Below, piece after piece: positions 46,772-54,501 of a stretch of 64,000 nt of DNA (positions are counted from its first letter, which is position 1; each line of letters begins with the position of its first letter). The notes under the pieces were generated by a model. The model ran no database searches, was not told where the DNA came from, and was given only the letters and a program-made list of their open reading frames with translations. The translations under genes and the position numbers were made by a program. This DNA comes from Humidesulfovibrio sp. (GTDB lineage Bacteria > Desulfobacterota > Desulfovibrionia > Desulfovibrionales > Desulfovibrionaceae), in NCBI RefSeq assembly GCF_030689645.1, contig NZ_JAUYFU010000005.1:1-64000 (forward strand), written 5' to 3'.

Positions 46772-47038
46772 CTAAAGAAAATTTCCGCCCCCCGCCGCCA
46801 GACGCTCTTCTCCCTCGCTTACGCCCCCGACGTCTGTCGGCATGAGCGGCAGCACGAGCCACGCCTGTGTTTCTGTGGCTTCCAGGCACTTGAATGCCAC
46901 GCCTTCCGGCACGTCCACACCCTCAGCTTTCAGCACAGCTGCCGCATCAGCAAGCAAACGCTGCTTGTAGTCTTCGTCCGCCCAGGCCTTGGCAACAATC
47001 TTCGCCCACACTTTCTGCTGCTCGTTGAATCCTTGCAT
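46772..47038 (-). CDS. NHLP-family RiPP precursor with a nearly absent core
   Basis: This 88-residue protein looks like a nitrile hydratase-like leader peptide (NHLP): QQKVWAKIVAKAWADEDYKQ, LLADAAAVLKAEGVDVPEG, VAFKCLEATETQAWLVLPLM, and an end with a Gly-Gly-type cleavage motif, ERLAAGGG. Only Asn-Phe-Leu follow before TAG, so there is no usual core with Cys, Ser or Thr. The ATG at 47038 is preferred because GGAG stands six bases upstream; an ATG four codons earlier has none. No maturation gene is adjacent; the only RiPP enzymes in view are at 1-5.2 kb. It may be an orphan substrate, a truncated relic, or a leader-like regulator. A weak promoter (TTTACA-17-TAGTAA) lies upstream. Confidence 0.8.
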   Translation of the reverse strand: MQGFNEQQKVWAKIVAKAWADEDYKQRLLADAAAVLKAEGVDVPEGVAFKCLEATETQAWLVLPLMPTDVGGVSEGEERLAAGGGNFL

Positions 47039-47502
47039 TGTATGCTCCATTAAGAGGACTTTCGTTGTTATGTTAGACGAATCAAACGATTTACAGGATA
47101 ATTCTTACTATCAAGAACACGTCTTGCTGTAAAACGAAAATTGTCTGTAGGCCGAACAAATGCTTATGTTGGTGCTCTTCGCGTGATCGGCAACCTACCC
47201 TTGAAAACTTGCTTTTGGTAGCTCATTTCGTTTTCTTGCGAGGCATGAAATATAATGATGTTTATCCATCAATCCCTCTGAACTGAGAATCGAGATCCCC
47301 CGCGCATGCAATCTCCGTTGTTCTTTATGCTACCTTGCAAGAAGCAGAAGTGGCTGGCGAACAGCCACATGCCGGTTGATGACGTGATCCATTGGATTGA
47401 CAGGTGTGAGTGACCTGCCGGCTTTCTTCGGCCCACTCCACTCTTGAGGTTGTCCCCACAAGGGGATGCGGTTGCAGTCTCCCAAAGAATGCCCCCACTC
47501 TC
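47039..47502. other. gene-free region between the NHLP gene and umuC
   Basis: This AT-richer stretch contains no gene I can support. It should hold the NHLP promoter (on the - strand) and the end of the umuDC transcript. A small stem GTGGCTG/CAGCCAC near 47355 and a weak CCCC-TTGT-GGGG stem near 47460 are the only folds seen. Confidence 0.4.
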
Positions 47503-47508
47503 TCTTGC

Positions 47509-48789
47509 CTACCCTTTCACTTGCCCGATGCGTGGCAGTTCGTCCCAACTTGTTGTGTAGCGCGGGGAGCGCCGGTGCTGACGCATGTGCCAAGGCCTGT
47601 CTGGAGCAGACGAGATGGCCAGCCGCAGCGCGCCCCGGCCATGGCGGCGGTTCACGGCGTCGACAACGGCCATGAGCGCGCGCTGGCGCTGGCGCTCCTC
47701 CGGCGGCAGGTCGAGCAGCGACCGCTGCCGGGCCGAGGCTGGCGTAAGCCCAAGGAGCAGCACCCCAGCCTTCTGATAGGCGAAGCCTTGGCGGAAGGCC
47801 TCATCCAGGCCGCGCAGGGTGGCGGCCACGATATCAGGTGTAAAGTTCGTTGGCCCCGGCAAGGTCACTGTGGCTTGGCCCTGGTGTTGGGGCAGTTCCT
47901 CGCGATGGCGCGGCGTGAGGGTGAAGACCTGCACGGCCTGGGCCTCCAGGCCAGCATCGCGCAGCTTCTCCGCCGCGCGCACGGCAAAGGCGCACACGGC
48001 CTCGCGCAGGTGCTCCTTGTCCTCCACCAGCTGACCGAAAGAGCGCGAGCAGAGCACGGAGCGGCGCGGGGCCGGGGCGCTGGACACTGGCAGGCACGAA
48101 ATGCCCTTGAGCTCCATCTGGGTCTGCAGGCCCACCACGGTCATCTCCTTGCGCACCCAATCCGCAGGCAGACGAGAGAAATCAAGGGCCGTGCGCACCC
48201 CGCGGGATAGCAGACGCTTGGCGTGCCGCGGGCCGATGCCCCACACGTCGCCCACCTCGGCGGCGGCGAGGATGGCCTCCGGGTCCGGGCAGCCTGCGAG
48301 GTCGAACACGCCGCCCAGGGCGGGGTCCTTCTTGGCGCAACGGGACGCCAGCTTTGCCAAGGTCTTGGTGCGCGCCAAGCCGATGGACACCGGAATGCCG
48401 GTGTATTGCCCCACGCGCGCGCGGATCTTCCGGCACAGGCCAGGCGCATCGGCAACGCCGGAGAGGTCCAGAAAGGCTTCGTCGATGGAATAGACTTCTA
48501 CGCGGGGGGCCAGATCCTCCAGCACAGTCATGACGCGGGCCGAGAGATCTCCATAGAGGGCATAATTGCTTGAGAACACGGCCACGCCCTGCTTGCGGAA
48601 CACGTGCTCCCACTGGAAGGCGGGCGCGCCCATGGGAATGCCGAGCGCCTTGGCCTCGTTGGAGCGCGCAATGACGCAGCCGTCGTTGTTCGACAGCACC
48701 ACAACGGGCTTCCCCTTAAGACCGGGCCGGAACAGCCGTTCACAGGAGGCGTAGAAGTTGTTGCAGTCCACCAGGGCGTAAAGCGGCAC
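47509..48789 (-). CDS. umuC: translesion DNA polymerase V catalytic subunit
   Basis: This 426-residue Y-family polymerase begins MPLYALVDCNNFYASCERLF, with VVVLSNNDGCVIARSNEAKALG and YSIDEAFLDLSG (the SIDE catalytic block), then GIGPRHAKRLLSRGVRTALD. With UmuD it copies damaged DNA as part of the SOS response. It starts three bases after the umuD stop on the same strand. Its last 96 bases (47503-47598, reaching past the stop) are the intact copy of the repeat at 46540-46635. Confidence 0.95.
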   Translation of the reverse strand: MPLYALVDCNNFYASCERLFRPGLKGKPVVVLSNNDGCVIARSNEAKALGIPMGAPAFQWEHVFRKQGVAVFSSNYALYGDLSARVMTVLEDLAPRVEVYSIDEAFLDLSGVADAPGLCRKIRARVGQYTGIPVSIGLARTKTLAKLASRCAKKDPALGGVFDLAGCPDPEAILAAAEVGDVWGIGPRHAKRLLSRGVRTALDFSRLPADWVRKEMTVVGLQTQMELKGISCLPVSSAPAPRRSVLCSRSFGQLVEDKEHLREAVCAFAVRAAEKLRDAGLEAQAVQVFTLTPRHREELPQHQGQATVTLPGPTNFTPDIVAATLRGLDEAFRQGFAYQKAGVLLLGLTPASARQRSLLDLPPEERQRQRALMAVVDAVNRRHGRGALRLAISSAPDRPWHMRQHRRSPRYTTSWDELPRIGQVKG

Positions 48790-48792
48790 GGG

Positions 48793-49239
48793 CTAAACCT
48801 TGTGGATGACGTGGGTCACCACGCCCCAGATTTCGAAGTCCTCGCGACTGGTGACGTCGAAGCTGGGATAGTCGGGGTTGGCCGGAGCCAGAAACAGGCG
48901 CTCGCCCTTGCGCTCAAGGCGCTTAACCGTAAGTTCCCCCCCGATGGCCGCCATGACCACCTTGCCCGCGCAGGGCTCGATGGCCCGGTCCACGATGAGC
49001 AGGTCGCCGTCGTGGATGCCCGCGCCCAGCATGGAGTCGCCCACGGCGCGCACGAAGAACGTGGCCGCCGGATGGCTGATGAGGTGCTCGTTCAGGTCCA
49101 GACGCTTGTCGATGAAGTCGTCGGCAGGCGACGGAAAACCCGCCTGCACCCCGGCCAGCCACAGGGGCAGCTTCATTTTCGGCGCGGCGTCGGGGTCAAT
49201 GGTGCCCAGGATCTCCAGGCCGTTGGTGCGCAGTGTCAT
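48793..49239 (-). CDS. umuD: UmuD-like S24 self-cleaving protein
   Basis: This 148-residue protein has the LexA/UmuD cleavage site AGFPSPADD, the catalytic Ser in VGDSMLGAGIHDGDLLIVDR and the Lys in ELTVKRLERKG. Self-cleavage under RecA yields the active partner of UmuC. There is no ribosome binding site before the ATG, but TTGACC-17-TAGCGT lies so close that the mRNA may begin at or near the ATG. An array of GTTC direct repeats lies about 115 bases upstream. Confidence 0.93.
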   Translation of the reverse strand: MTLRTNGLEILGTIDPDAAPKMKLPLWLAGVQAGFPSPADDFIDKRLDLNEHLISHPAATFFVRAVGDSMLGAGIHDGDLLIVDRAIEPCAGKVVMAAIGGELTVKRLERKGERLFLAPANPDYPSFDVTSREDFEIWGVVTHVIHKV

Positions 49240-49245
49240 GGGGCC

Positions 49246-49274
49246 ACGCTAGGCCAGGCACGAGCGCGGGTCAA
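49246..49274 (-). promoter_or_regulatory. candidate promoter of umuDC (leaderless mRNA)
   Basis: On the - strand TTGACC (49274-49269), 17 bases, then TAGCGT (49251-49246). Only six bases separate the -10 from the umuD ATG, so a transcript from here would be leaderless. The -10 match is moderate. Confidence 0.35.
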
Positions 49275-49354
49275 GGCTGCGGTGGCGGCCGCGAAAAAGC
49301 CCCGGACACTTCTCGCGCCAGGGGCATTTCTTTGAACAAACTGTGGAGAACTCT

Positions 49355-49402
49355 GTTCGCAAACTGTTCGCAGGCTGTTCCCAACCTGTTCCCAATTTGT
49401 TC
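49355..49402. promoter_or_regulatory. array of five GTTC half-sites at 11-base steps (LexA-type direct-repeat boxes)
   Basis: GTTC begins at 49355, 49366, 49377, 49388 and 49399, exactly 11 bases apart, which makes four overlapping GTTC-N7-GTTC boxes. The unit is close to CTGTTC(G/C)CA plus three bases. GTTC-N7-GTTC is the known LexA box of Alphaproteobacteria. It sits upstream of umuDC, an SOS operon, and after livF. One turn of the helix per step places all half-sites on one DNA face. Confidence 0.65.
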
Positions 49403-49407
49403 GTATC

Positions 49408-50133
49408 CTACTCGCCGAGGTAGGCCGCGCGGATGGCCGGATTGACGAGAAGCGCCTGGGCGTCGTCCTCCATGACCACATTGCCGGTCTCCAGCACGTA
49501 GCCCCGGCTGGAGCTTTTGAGGGCCAGGTTGGCGTTCTGCTCCACCAGCACCACCGTAACGCCGTCGACCTCATTGATCTCGCGGATGATGCGGAAGATC
49601 TGCTGAACGATGAGCGGCGCAAGGCCCAGGGAGGGCTCGTCCAGCAGCAGCAGCTTCGGGCGGCCCATGAGCGCACGGCCCATGGCCAGCATCTGCTGCT
49701 CGCCGCCGGAAAGGGTGCCGCCGTGCTGCTTGCGGCGCTCCAGCAGGATGGGGAACATTTGGAACACGCGATTTTTGTCGTGGTTGATGGCGTCAGTGTC
49801 CTTGCGGAAGAACGCGCCCATGTCCAGATTCTCCTCCACCGTCAGGCGGGGGAAGATGCGGCGGCCTTCGGGCACCTGGCACAGGCCGCGGGAAGGCAGC
49901 AGGTCAGGGGCCAGGCCGTCGATGCGGTCGCCCGCGTACCAGACCTCGCCGCTGGTGGGCTTTATCACCCCGCTGATGCTCATGAGTGTGGTGCTCTTGC
50001 CCGCGCCGTTGGCGCCGATGATGCTTACCACTTCGCCGGGATAGACCTTGAGCGAAATGCCCTTGATGGCCTTGATGCGGCCATAGGCGGAGGTGACGTT
50101 CTTGAGTTCAAGGATGGGGGTCTGCTCGGTCAT
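49408..50133 (-). CDS. livF: branched-chain amino-acid ABC transporter ATPase LivF
   Basis: This 241-residue ATPase has GANGAGKSTTLMSISG (Walker A), GGTLSGGEQQMLAMGRALM (signature) and LLLDEPSLGLAPLIV (Walker B), with the LivF-like start LELKNVTSAYGRIKAIKGIS. It is the last gene of the five-gene liv group and lies 3 bases after livM. It energises uptake of Leu, Ile, Val or related amino acids. Confidence 0.95.
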   Translation of the reverse strand: MTEQTPILELKNVTSAYGRIKAIKGISLKVYPGEVVSIIGANGAGKSTTLMSISGVIKPTSGEVWYAGDRIDGLAPDLLPSRGLCQVPEGRRIFPRLTVEENLDMGAFFRKDTDAINHDKNRVFQMFPILLERRKQHGGTLSGGEQQMLAMGRALMGRPKLLLLDEPSLGLAPLIVQQIFRIIREINEVDGVTVVLVEQNANLALKSSSRGYVLETGNVVMEDDAQALLVNPAIRAAYLGE

Positions 50134-50136
50134 GAT

Positions 50137-51348
50137 CTAGTCTCTCTCCTCGCTGCGGGCGCCCATGCGCTTGGCGGGCCACAGGCCCTTGGGACGGAAG
50201 ATCATCATGACGGCCATGACCCCGCCGAACACGAACATGCGGTACATTTCGAAGCCGCGGAAAACCTCTGGAAGGGCGATGAGCGCAAGCGAACCCAGTA
50301 TGACGCCGGGAATGGAGCCCATGCCGCCAAGCACAACCATGGCCAGCACCATGGCCGACTCGATGAAGGTGAAGGACTCAGGGCTGACGAACTTCATGCG
50401 CGCGGCGAAGAACGTGCCTGCAATGCCGCCGAAAACCGCGCCCATGGCGTAGGCCAGGAGCTTCAGGCGCAGGGTGTTCACGCCCATGAGCTCGGCTGCC
50501 GTCTGGTCCTCGCGCACGGCCTCGAAGGCGCGTCCGATGCGCGAGTAGTTCAGGCGGTACACGGCGACGATGGTGAGCATCGCCAGGCCGAGAATGATAT
50601 AGTAGAGCTGCTCCAGGCTGTTGAGCCAGATGTGCTCGAAGCTGCCGTCCTTGAACCAGTAGGCGCCCGGGGACTTGATGCCCAGCACGCCGTTGGGGCC
50701 GTTGGTCAGGCTCATCCAGTTGTTGATGACGATGCGCACGATTTCGCCGAAGCCTAGCGTCACGATGGCCAGATAGTCGCCGCGCATGCGCAGGGTCGGA
50801 TAGCCGATGATGCATCCGGCGATGGCCGAAAAACAGGCGGCGATGGGCAGGCAGAGCCAGAAGGACAGTTCGAAGTGCACGGAAAGCAGGGCGTAGGTGT
50901 ATGCTCCCACGCCAAAAAAGGCGATGTAGCCAAGGTCGAGCAGTCCCGCCAAACCGACGACGACGTTCAGCCCCAGGCCAAGGATGATGTACACAAGGAC
51001 GCTGATGGCCACGTCGTGGGCATAGCGCTCCGTGAGCATTGGGAACGCCAGCGCGCATGCGGCCACAGCGCACAGGGCAAGCCACCTGGGCACGCGGGCG
51101 GCCAAGGCATCCGCAGCCGCAGAGGCGGCCTGGGTCGGCTTTTCCAGGAAACGGAACAAACCGCCCTGCTTCAGTTGATGAAGGCCCAGCAGAATGGCTG
51201 CGGCCACGGCCACCTTGAGCCAGATGCTTATGCTTTCGGCAAATTCAAGCCCTTCGGCCTTGATGCCCAAGAGCGGCCAAAGCAGCACGAAAAACCAGGC
51301 CATGGCCACGCCATAGCCAAGCCAGAGTTTAGACGCGCGTATCGTCAA
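50137..51348 (-). CDS. livM: branched-chain amino-acid ABC transporter permease LivM
   Basis: This 403-residue permease has about ten membrane helices and the LivM signature GYIAFFGVGAYTYALL, then YLAIVTLGFGEIVRIVINNW and the ABC-contact region GRAFEAVREDQTAAELMGVN. It is longer than usual at its N-terminus (first roughly 90 residues with two extra helices). Its start overlaps the livH stop by 20 bases. Confidence 0.95.
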   Translation of the reverse strand: MTIRASKLWLGYGVAMAWFFVLLWPLLGIKAEGLEFAESISIWLKVAVAAAILLGLHQLKQGGLFRFLEKPTQAASAAADALAARVPRWLALCAVAACALAFPMLTERYAHDVAISVLVYIILGLGLNVVVGLAGLLDLGYIAFFGVGAYTYALLSVHFELSFWLCLPIAACFSAIAGCIIGYPTLRMRGDYLAIVTLGFGEIVRIVINNWMSLTNGPNGVLGIKSPGAYWFKDGSFEHIWLNSLEQLYYIILGLAMLTIVAVYRLNYSRIGRAFEAVREDQTAAELMGVNTLRLKLLAYAMGAVFGGIAGTFFAARMKFVSPESFTFIESAMVLAMVVLGGMGSIPGVILGSLALIALPEVFRGFEMYRMFVFGGVMAVMMIFRPKGLWPAKRMGARSEERD

Positions 51349-52231
51349 CGTTCTCTCCCATGATGCCGGTGGGCATGAAATACAACACAGCGATGAGGAT
51401 GATGAAGGCGAACACGTCTTTGTATTCGCTTGAAATATAGCCGGCGGCGAAGACCTCGATCATGCCGATGAGAAGTCCGCCGATCATGGCGCCGGTGATG
51501 TTTCCGATGCCGCCGAGCACCGCAGCCGAGAAGGCCTTGATCCCAGGCACGAAACCCATGTCGTAGCGCACTGAGCCGTAATACAGACCCACCATGATGC
51601 CCGCCGCGCAGGCCAGGGCCGCGCCGATGGCGAAGGTGAGGCTGATGATGCGGCTGGAGTTGATGCCCACCAGCGCGCTCATGGTCTTGTCCTGGGCCGT
51701 GGCGCGCATGGCCTTGCCGATGCGCGTCTTGAAGACCAGCAGGTTCAGGGCCAGCAGCAGCACGATGGTGACGGACACGATGATGACCTGCATGTAGGAC
51801 ACTACGGCGCCGGCGACCTCGAACCCGCCCTGGACCATTTCGCCGGGGTAGGCGCGGTCGTACACGCCCTGGGTGAGCATGAGCCCGTTCTGCAGAAAGA
51901 TGGACATGCCGAGCGCGGAGAGCAGCACGGACAGTCTTGAAGAATGGCGCAGGGGCTTGTAGGCGACCTTCTCAACCGCCATGGCCAAAAGGGCGCAGTA
52001 GCCCATGGCCAGCAGCAACGCCGCGCCCAGGCAGATCGCCGGGGGGTAGCCCTGGGCGAACAGCCAGCTGATTAGGATGACGCCCATGTAGCCGCCTGCG
52101 GCGTAAATCTCGCCGTGGGCGAAATTGATGAGCTGAATGATGCCGTAGACCATGGTGTAGCCCAGGGCCACCAGGGCGTACACCCCGCCGAGTGTGATGC
52201 CGTTCACGAGTTGCTGGAGAAGAAATTCCAC
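51329..52231 (-). CDS. livH: branched-chain amino-acid ABC transporter permease LivH
   Basis: This 300-residue permease has about eight helices. Signatures: NGITLGGVYALVALGYTMVYG, INFAHGEIYAAGGYMG, and the ATPase-contact loop GKAMRATAQDKTMSALVGIN. It follows livK after 76 bases that contain a strong hairpin and overlaps livM by 20 bases. Confidence 0.95.
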   Translation of the reverse strand: MEFLLQQLVNGITLGGVYALVALGYTMVYGIIQLINFAHGEIYAAGGYMGVILISWLFAQGYPPAICLGAALLLAMGYCALLAMAVEKVAYKPLRHSSRLSVLLSALGMSIFLQNGLMLTQGVYDRAYPGEMVQGGFEVAGAVVSYMQVIIVSVTIVLLLALNLLVFKTRIGKAMRATAQDKTMSALVGINSSRIISLTFAIGAALACAAGIMVGLYYGSVRYDMGFVPGIKAFSAAVLGGIGNITGAMIGGLLIGMIEVFAAGYISSEYKDVFAFIILIAVLYFMPTGIMGENVDDTRV

Positions 52232-52253
52232 TTTTGTTTGCGCCTTTTACAAG

Positions 52254-52277
52254 CGGAGGCCCCGAAGGGCCTCCGCC
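52254..52277 (-). promoter_or_regulatory. UUCG-capped hairpin between livK and livH
   Basis: GCGGAGGCCC and GGGCCTCCGC make a perfect ten-pair stem; on the - strand RNA the loop is UUCG. Few T residues follow, so it may protect the upstream livK mRNA and reduce, rather than stop, transcription into livHMF. Confidence 0.6.
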
Positions 52278-52307
52278 ATGAGTTCACTCGATTGGGATAA
52301 GAGGGGT

Positions 52308-53477
52308 CTACTTCGCGAACAGCTGGCCGTTCTCGGGATTCCAGTAGTTCGTGAACTTGCCGTCCTTGACGACCTGGATCACGTAGTTGGAGCCGGAATC
52401 GCCGTTCTCCTTGTACTTGATCTTCTTGGAGGCGCCGTCGAACTCGAGCTTGGCCAGTTCGGCCTTAACCTTGTCGGGGTCGGTGGAGCCAGCGGCCTTC
52501 ACAGCCTTCAGGTAGGCGACGGTGGAGTCGTAGGAGTATGCGGAATAAGCGCCGGGCTCGCCGAGCTTCTTGTAAGCATCAGCAAACTTCTTGTAGGACG
52601 GGGTCTCCTTGTCGGTGTAGCCGAAGGTCAGGAACACGCCCTCGGCGTCCTTCTTGGCCAGTTCCATCAGCTGCGGATGGTACACGGCGTCCTGGGCGAG
52701 GATCTTGGTCTTGATGCCCATGCGGGCGATCTGGATGAGCATGGGGGCGGCGGAGGCGGAGTTCTGCAAGCTGACGTAGAAGACGTCCGGCTTGGCGGCC
52801 TTCACCTTGGTAAGAACGGCGGAGTAGTCCTTGTCGCCCTGGTTCACGTGCTCGTGGCCCAGCACCTTGAGGCCACCAGCGGCGGCGAGCTTGGCGACGT
52901 TGTCGGCCAGGCCCTGGGAGTAGGTGGTCTTGTCGTCGATGATGTAGACGGTCTTGGCCTTCAGATGGTCGGTCATGAACGAAATGGCGGCCTTGCTCTG
53001 GTCGTCGTCGCGGCCACAGGTGCGGTACATGAAAGGCATGCCGCGCTCAGTGACCTTTTCGCTGGTGGAGGCCGGGGTGATCATGAAAATCTTGGAGGCG
53101 ATGAGGGGCTCGGAGGCCGGGATGGTGGCGCTGGAGCAGTATGCGCCAATGACCGCGGTGACCTTCTCGTTGATGAGCTTGTTGGCTGCGGCCACGGCCT
53201 GGCGAGGATCGCAGGCGTCGTCTTCAGCCTGGAGCGTCACGGGGCCAAGGGCGCCCATCTCGGGGTTCATGACCTCGATGGCGGCGAGAACGCCGTTTTT
53301 GATGTCGTTGCCGTCGGCGGCGTAGGGGCCGGTCAGGGGGCCAAGGCTACCAATCTTGATGCCTGCGGCGGCCTTGGGGGCCTCGCCCTTCTTCTCTTCC
53401 TTCTTCTCCCCACCGCAGCCGAAGGCCACGAGCGAAACGAGAAGCAGCATAGACAGCAGATACAACGCGCGTTTCAT
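52308..53477 (-). CDS. livK: branched-chain amino-acid-binding lipoprotein
   Basis: This 389-residue periplasmic binding protein has a lipoprotein signal (KRALYLLSMLLLVSLVAFG then Cys) followed by a charged linker (GEKKEEKKGE). The body is the type I binding fold: IKIGSLGPLTGPYAADGNDI, IGAYCSSATIPASEPLIASK, FMYRTCGRDDDQSKAA and VYIIDDKTTYSQGLAD. It delivers Leu/Ile/Val-type amino acids to LivHM. It lies inside the operon between livG and livH. Confidence 0.93.
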   Translation of the reverse strand: MKRALYLLSMLLLVSLVAFGCGGEKKEEKKGEAPKAAAGIKIGSLGPLTGPYAADGNDIKNGVLAAIEVMNPEMGALGPVTLQAEDDACDPRQAVAAANKLINEKVTAVIGAYCSSATIPASEPLIASKIFMITPASTSEKVTERGMPFMYRTCGRDDDQSKAAISFMTDHLKAKTVYIIDDKTTYSQGLADNVAKLAAAGGLKVLGHEHVNQGDKDYSAVLTKVKAAKPDVFYVSLQNSASAAPMLIQIARMGIKTKILAQDAVYHPQLMELAKKDAEGVFLTFGYTDKETPSYKKFADAYKKLGEPGAYSAYSYDSTVAYLKAVKAAGSTDPDKVKAELAKLEFDGASKKIKYKENGDSGSNYVIQVVKDGKFTNYWNPENGQLFAK

Positions 53478-53492
53478 CTCTTCTTTCCCCCT

Positions 53493-54257
53493 TTATTGAT
53501 GTTCATTGCCCAGATACGCCTCGATCACCCTGGGGTCGCGCTGAATCTCTTCAGGCTTGCCCTCGGCGATCATCACACCGTGATCCAGTACGACAATATG
53601 GCGGCAAATCCCCATCACCACCTTCATATCGTGCTCCACCATAAGGATATTGATGCCCAGATCGCTGATGCGACCAATGGTGTGCATCAGCTCGCGGCTC
53701 TCGGCGGGGTTCAGCCCCGCTGCGGGTTCGTCGAGCAGAATTGTCTTTGGCTCGCTGGCCAGGGCGCGGGCGATCTCCAGCCTGCGCTGAAGTCCGTACG
53801 CCATGTTTGATGCGACCTCTCCAGCGAAGCCGCCAAGACCCATGAATTCCAAGGCTTCCATGGACTTCTGGCGTATGTGGGCTTCCTCCCGCTTCTGGGC
53901 CGGGGAGCGCAGAATGGCACCAAGCACACCAGCGCGCGTGCGACAGTGTTGGGCCACCATGACGTTTTCCAGCGCCGTCATGTTTTGAAACAGGCGAATG
54001 TTCTGAAAGGTGCGCGCCACGCCGAGGGCCAGAATCTTATGCGGGCGCAAAGCCCGCAGCGGGGCGCCATCGTAGCTCACCTGGCCTGCGCTTGTTTGGT
54101 ATACGCCGGTAATGACGTTAAAAACCGTGGTCTTGCCTGCGCCATTGGGGCCAATCAAGCCGACGATATCCCCGTCCCGTACGCGGAAGGACACATCAGT
54201 CAAAGCCTGCAGCCCGCCAAAGCGGACACTGATTTCGGAGAGTTCAAGTGTTGCCAT
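53493..54257 (-). CDS. livG: branched-chain amino-acid ABC transporter ATPase LivG
   Basis: This 254-residue ATPase has the LivG pattern: SVRFGGLQALTDVSFRV, GPNGAGKTTVFNVITG (Walker A), NMAYGLQRRLEIARALASEP (signature variant) and ILLDEPAAGLNPAES (Walker B), then the HDMKVVMGIC His loop. It is first in the liv group, giving the order livG-livK-livH-livM-livF. No ribosome site precedes its ATG, while a good promoter ends only 11 bases upstream, so a leaderless mRNA is likely. Confidence 0.95.
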   Translation of the reverse strand: MATLELSEISVRFGGLQALTDVSFRVRDGDIVGLIGPNGAGKTTVFNVITGVYQTSAGQVSYDGAPLRALRPHKILALGVARTFQNIRLFQNMTALENVMVAQHCRTRAGVLGAILRSPAQKREEAHIRQKSMEALEFMGLGGFAGEVASNMAYGLQRRLEIARALASEPKTILLDEPAAGLNPAESRELMHTIGRISDLGINILMVEHDMKVVMGICRHIVVLDHGVMIAEGKPEEIQRDPRVIEAYLGNEHQ

Positions 54258-54268
54258 AAGTGGCGCGC

Positions 54269-54298
54269 ACTATACAGACTCAGGGCAATTAAAATCAA
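54269..54298 (-). promoter_or_regulatory. promoter of the liv operon (leaderless mRNA likely)
   Basis: On the - strand TTGATT (54298-54293), 18 bases, then TATAGT (54274-54269). The expected start of transcription is about five bases before the livG ATG at 54257. Confidence 0.55.
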
Positions 54299-54501
54299 GG
54301 GCCAAGATTTACAAAATTTGCATGCGCACGGCTTTTTCGAGCCCCAGCAAGGCTTAATGCGCCACAAACAAACATAGGCCGAACATCGTTCGCGCTTTGG
54401 AGGGGCCAACCCACGCGTTTTCTTGCCCTCGCCTGCACTTGCCCGTGGCGGGATTTCGGGCTATGAGTCCCTTTTTTACACCACATTGAAAAAGAGAATC
54501 C

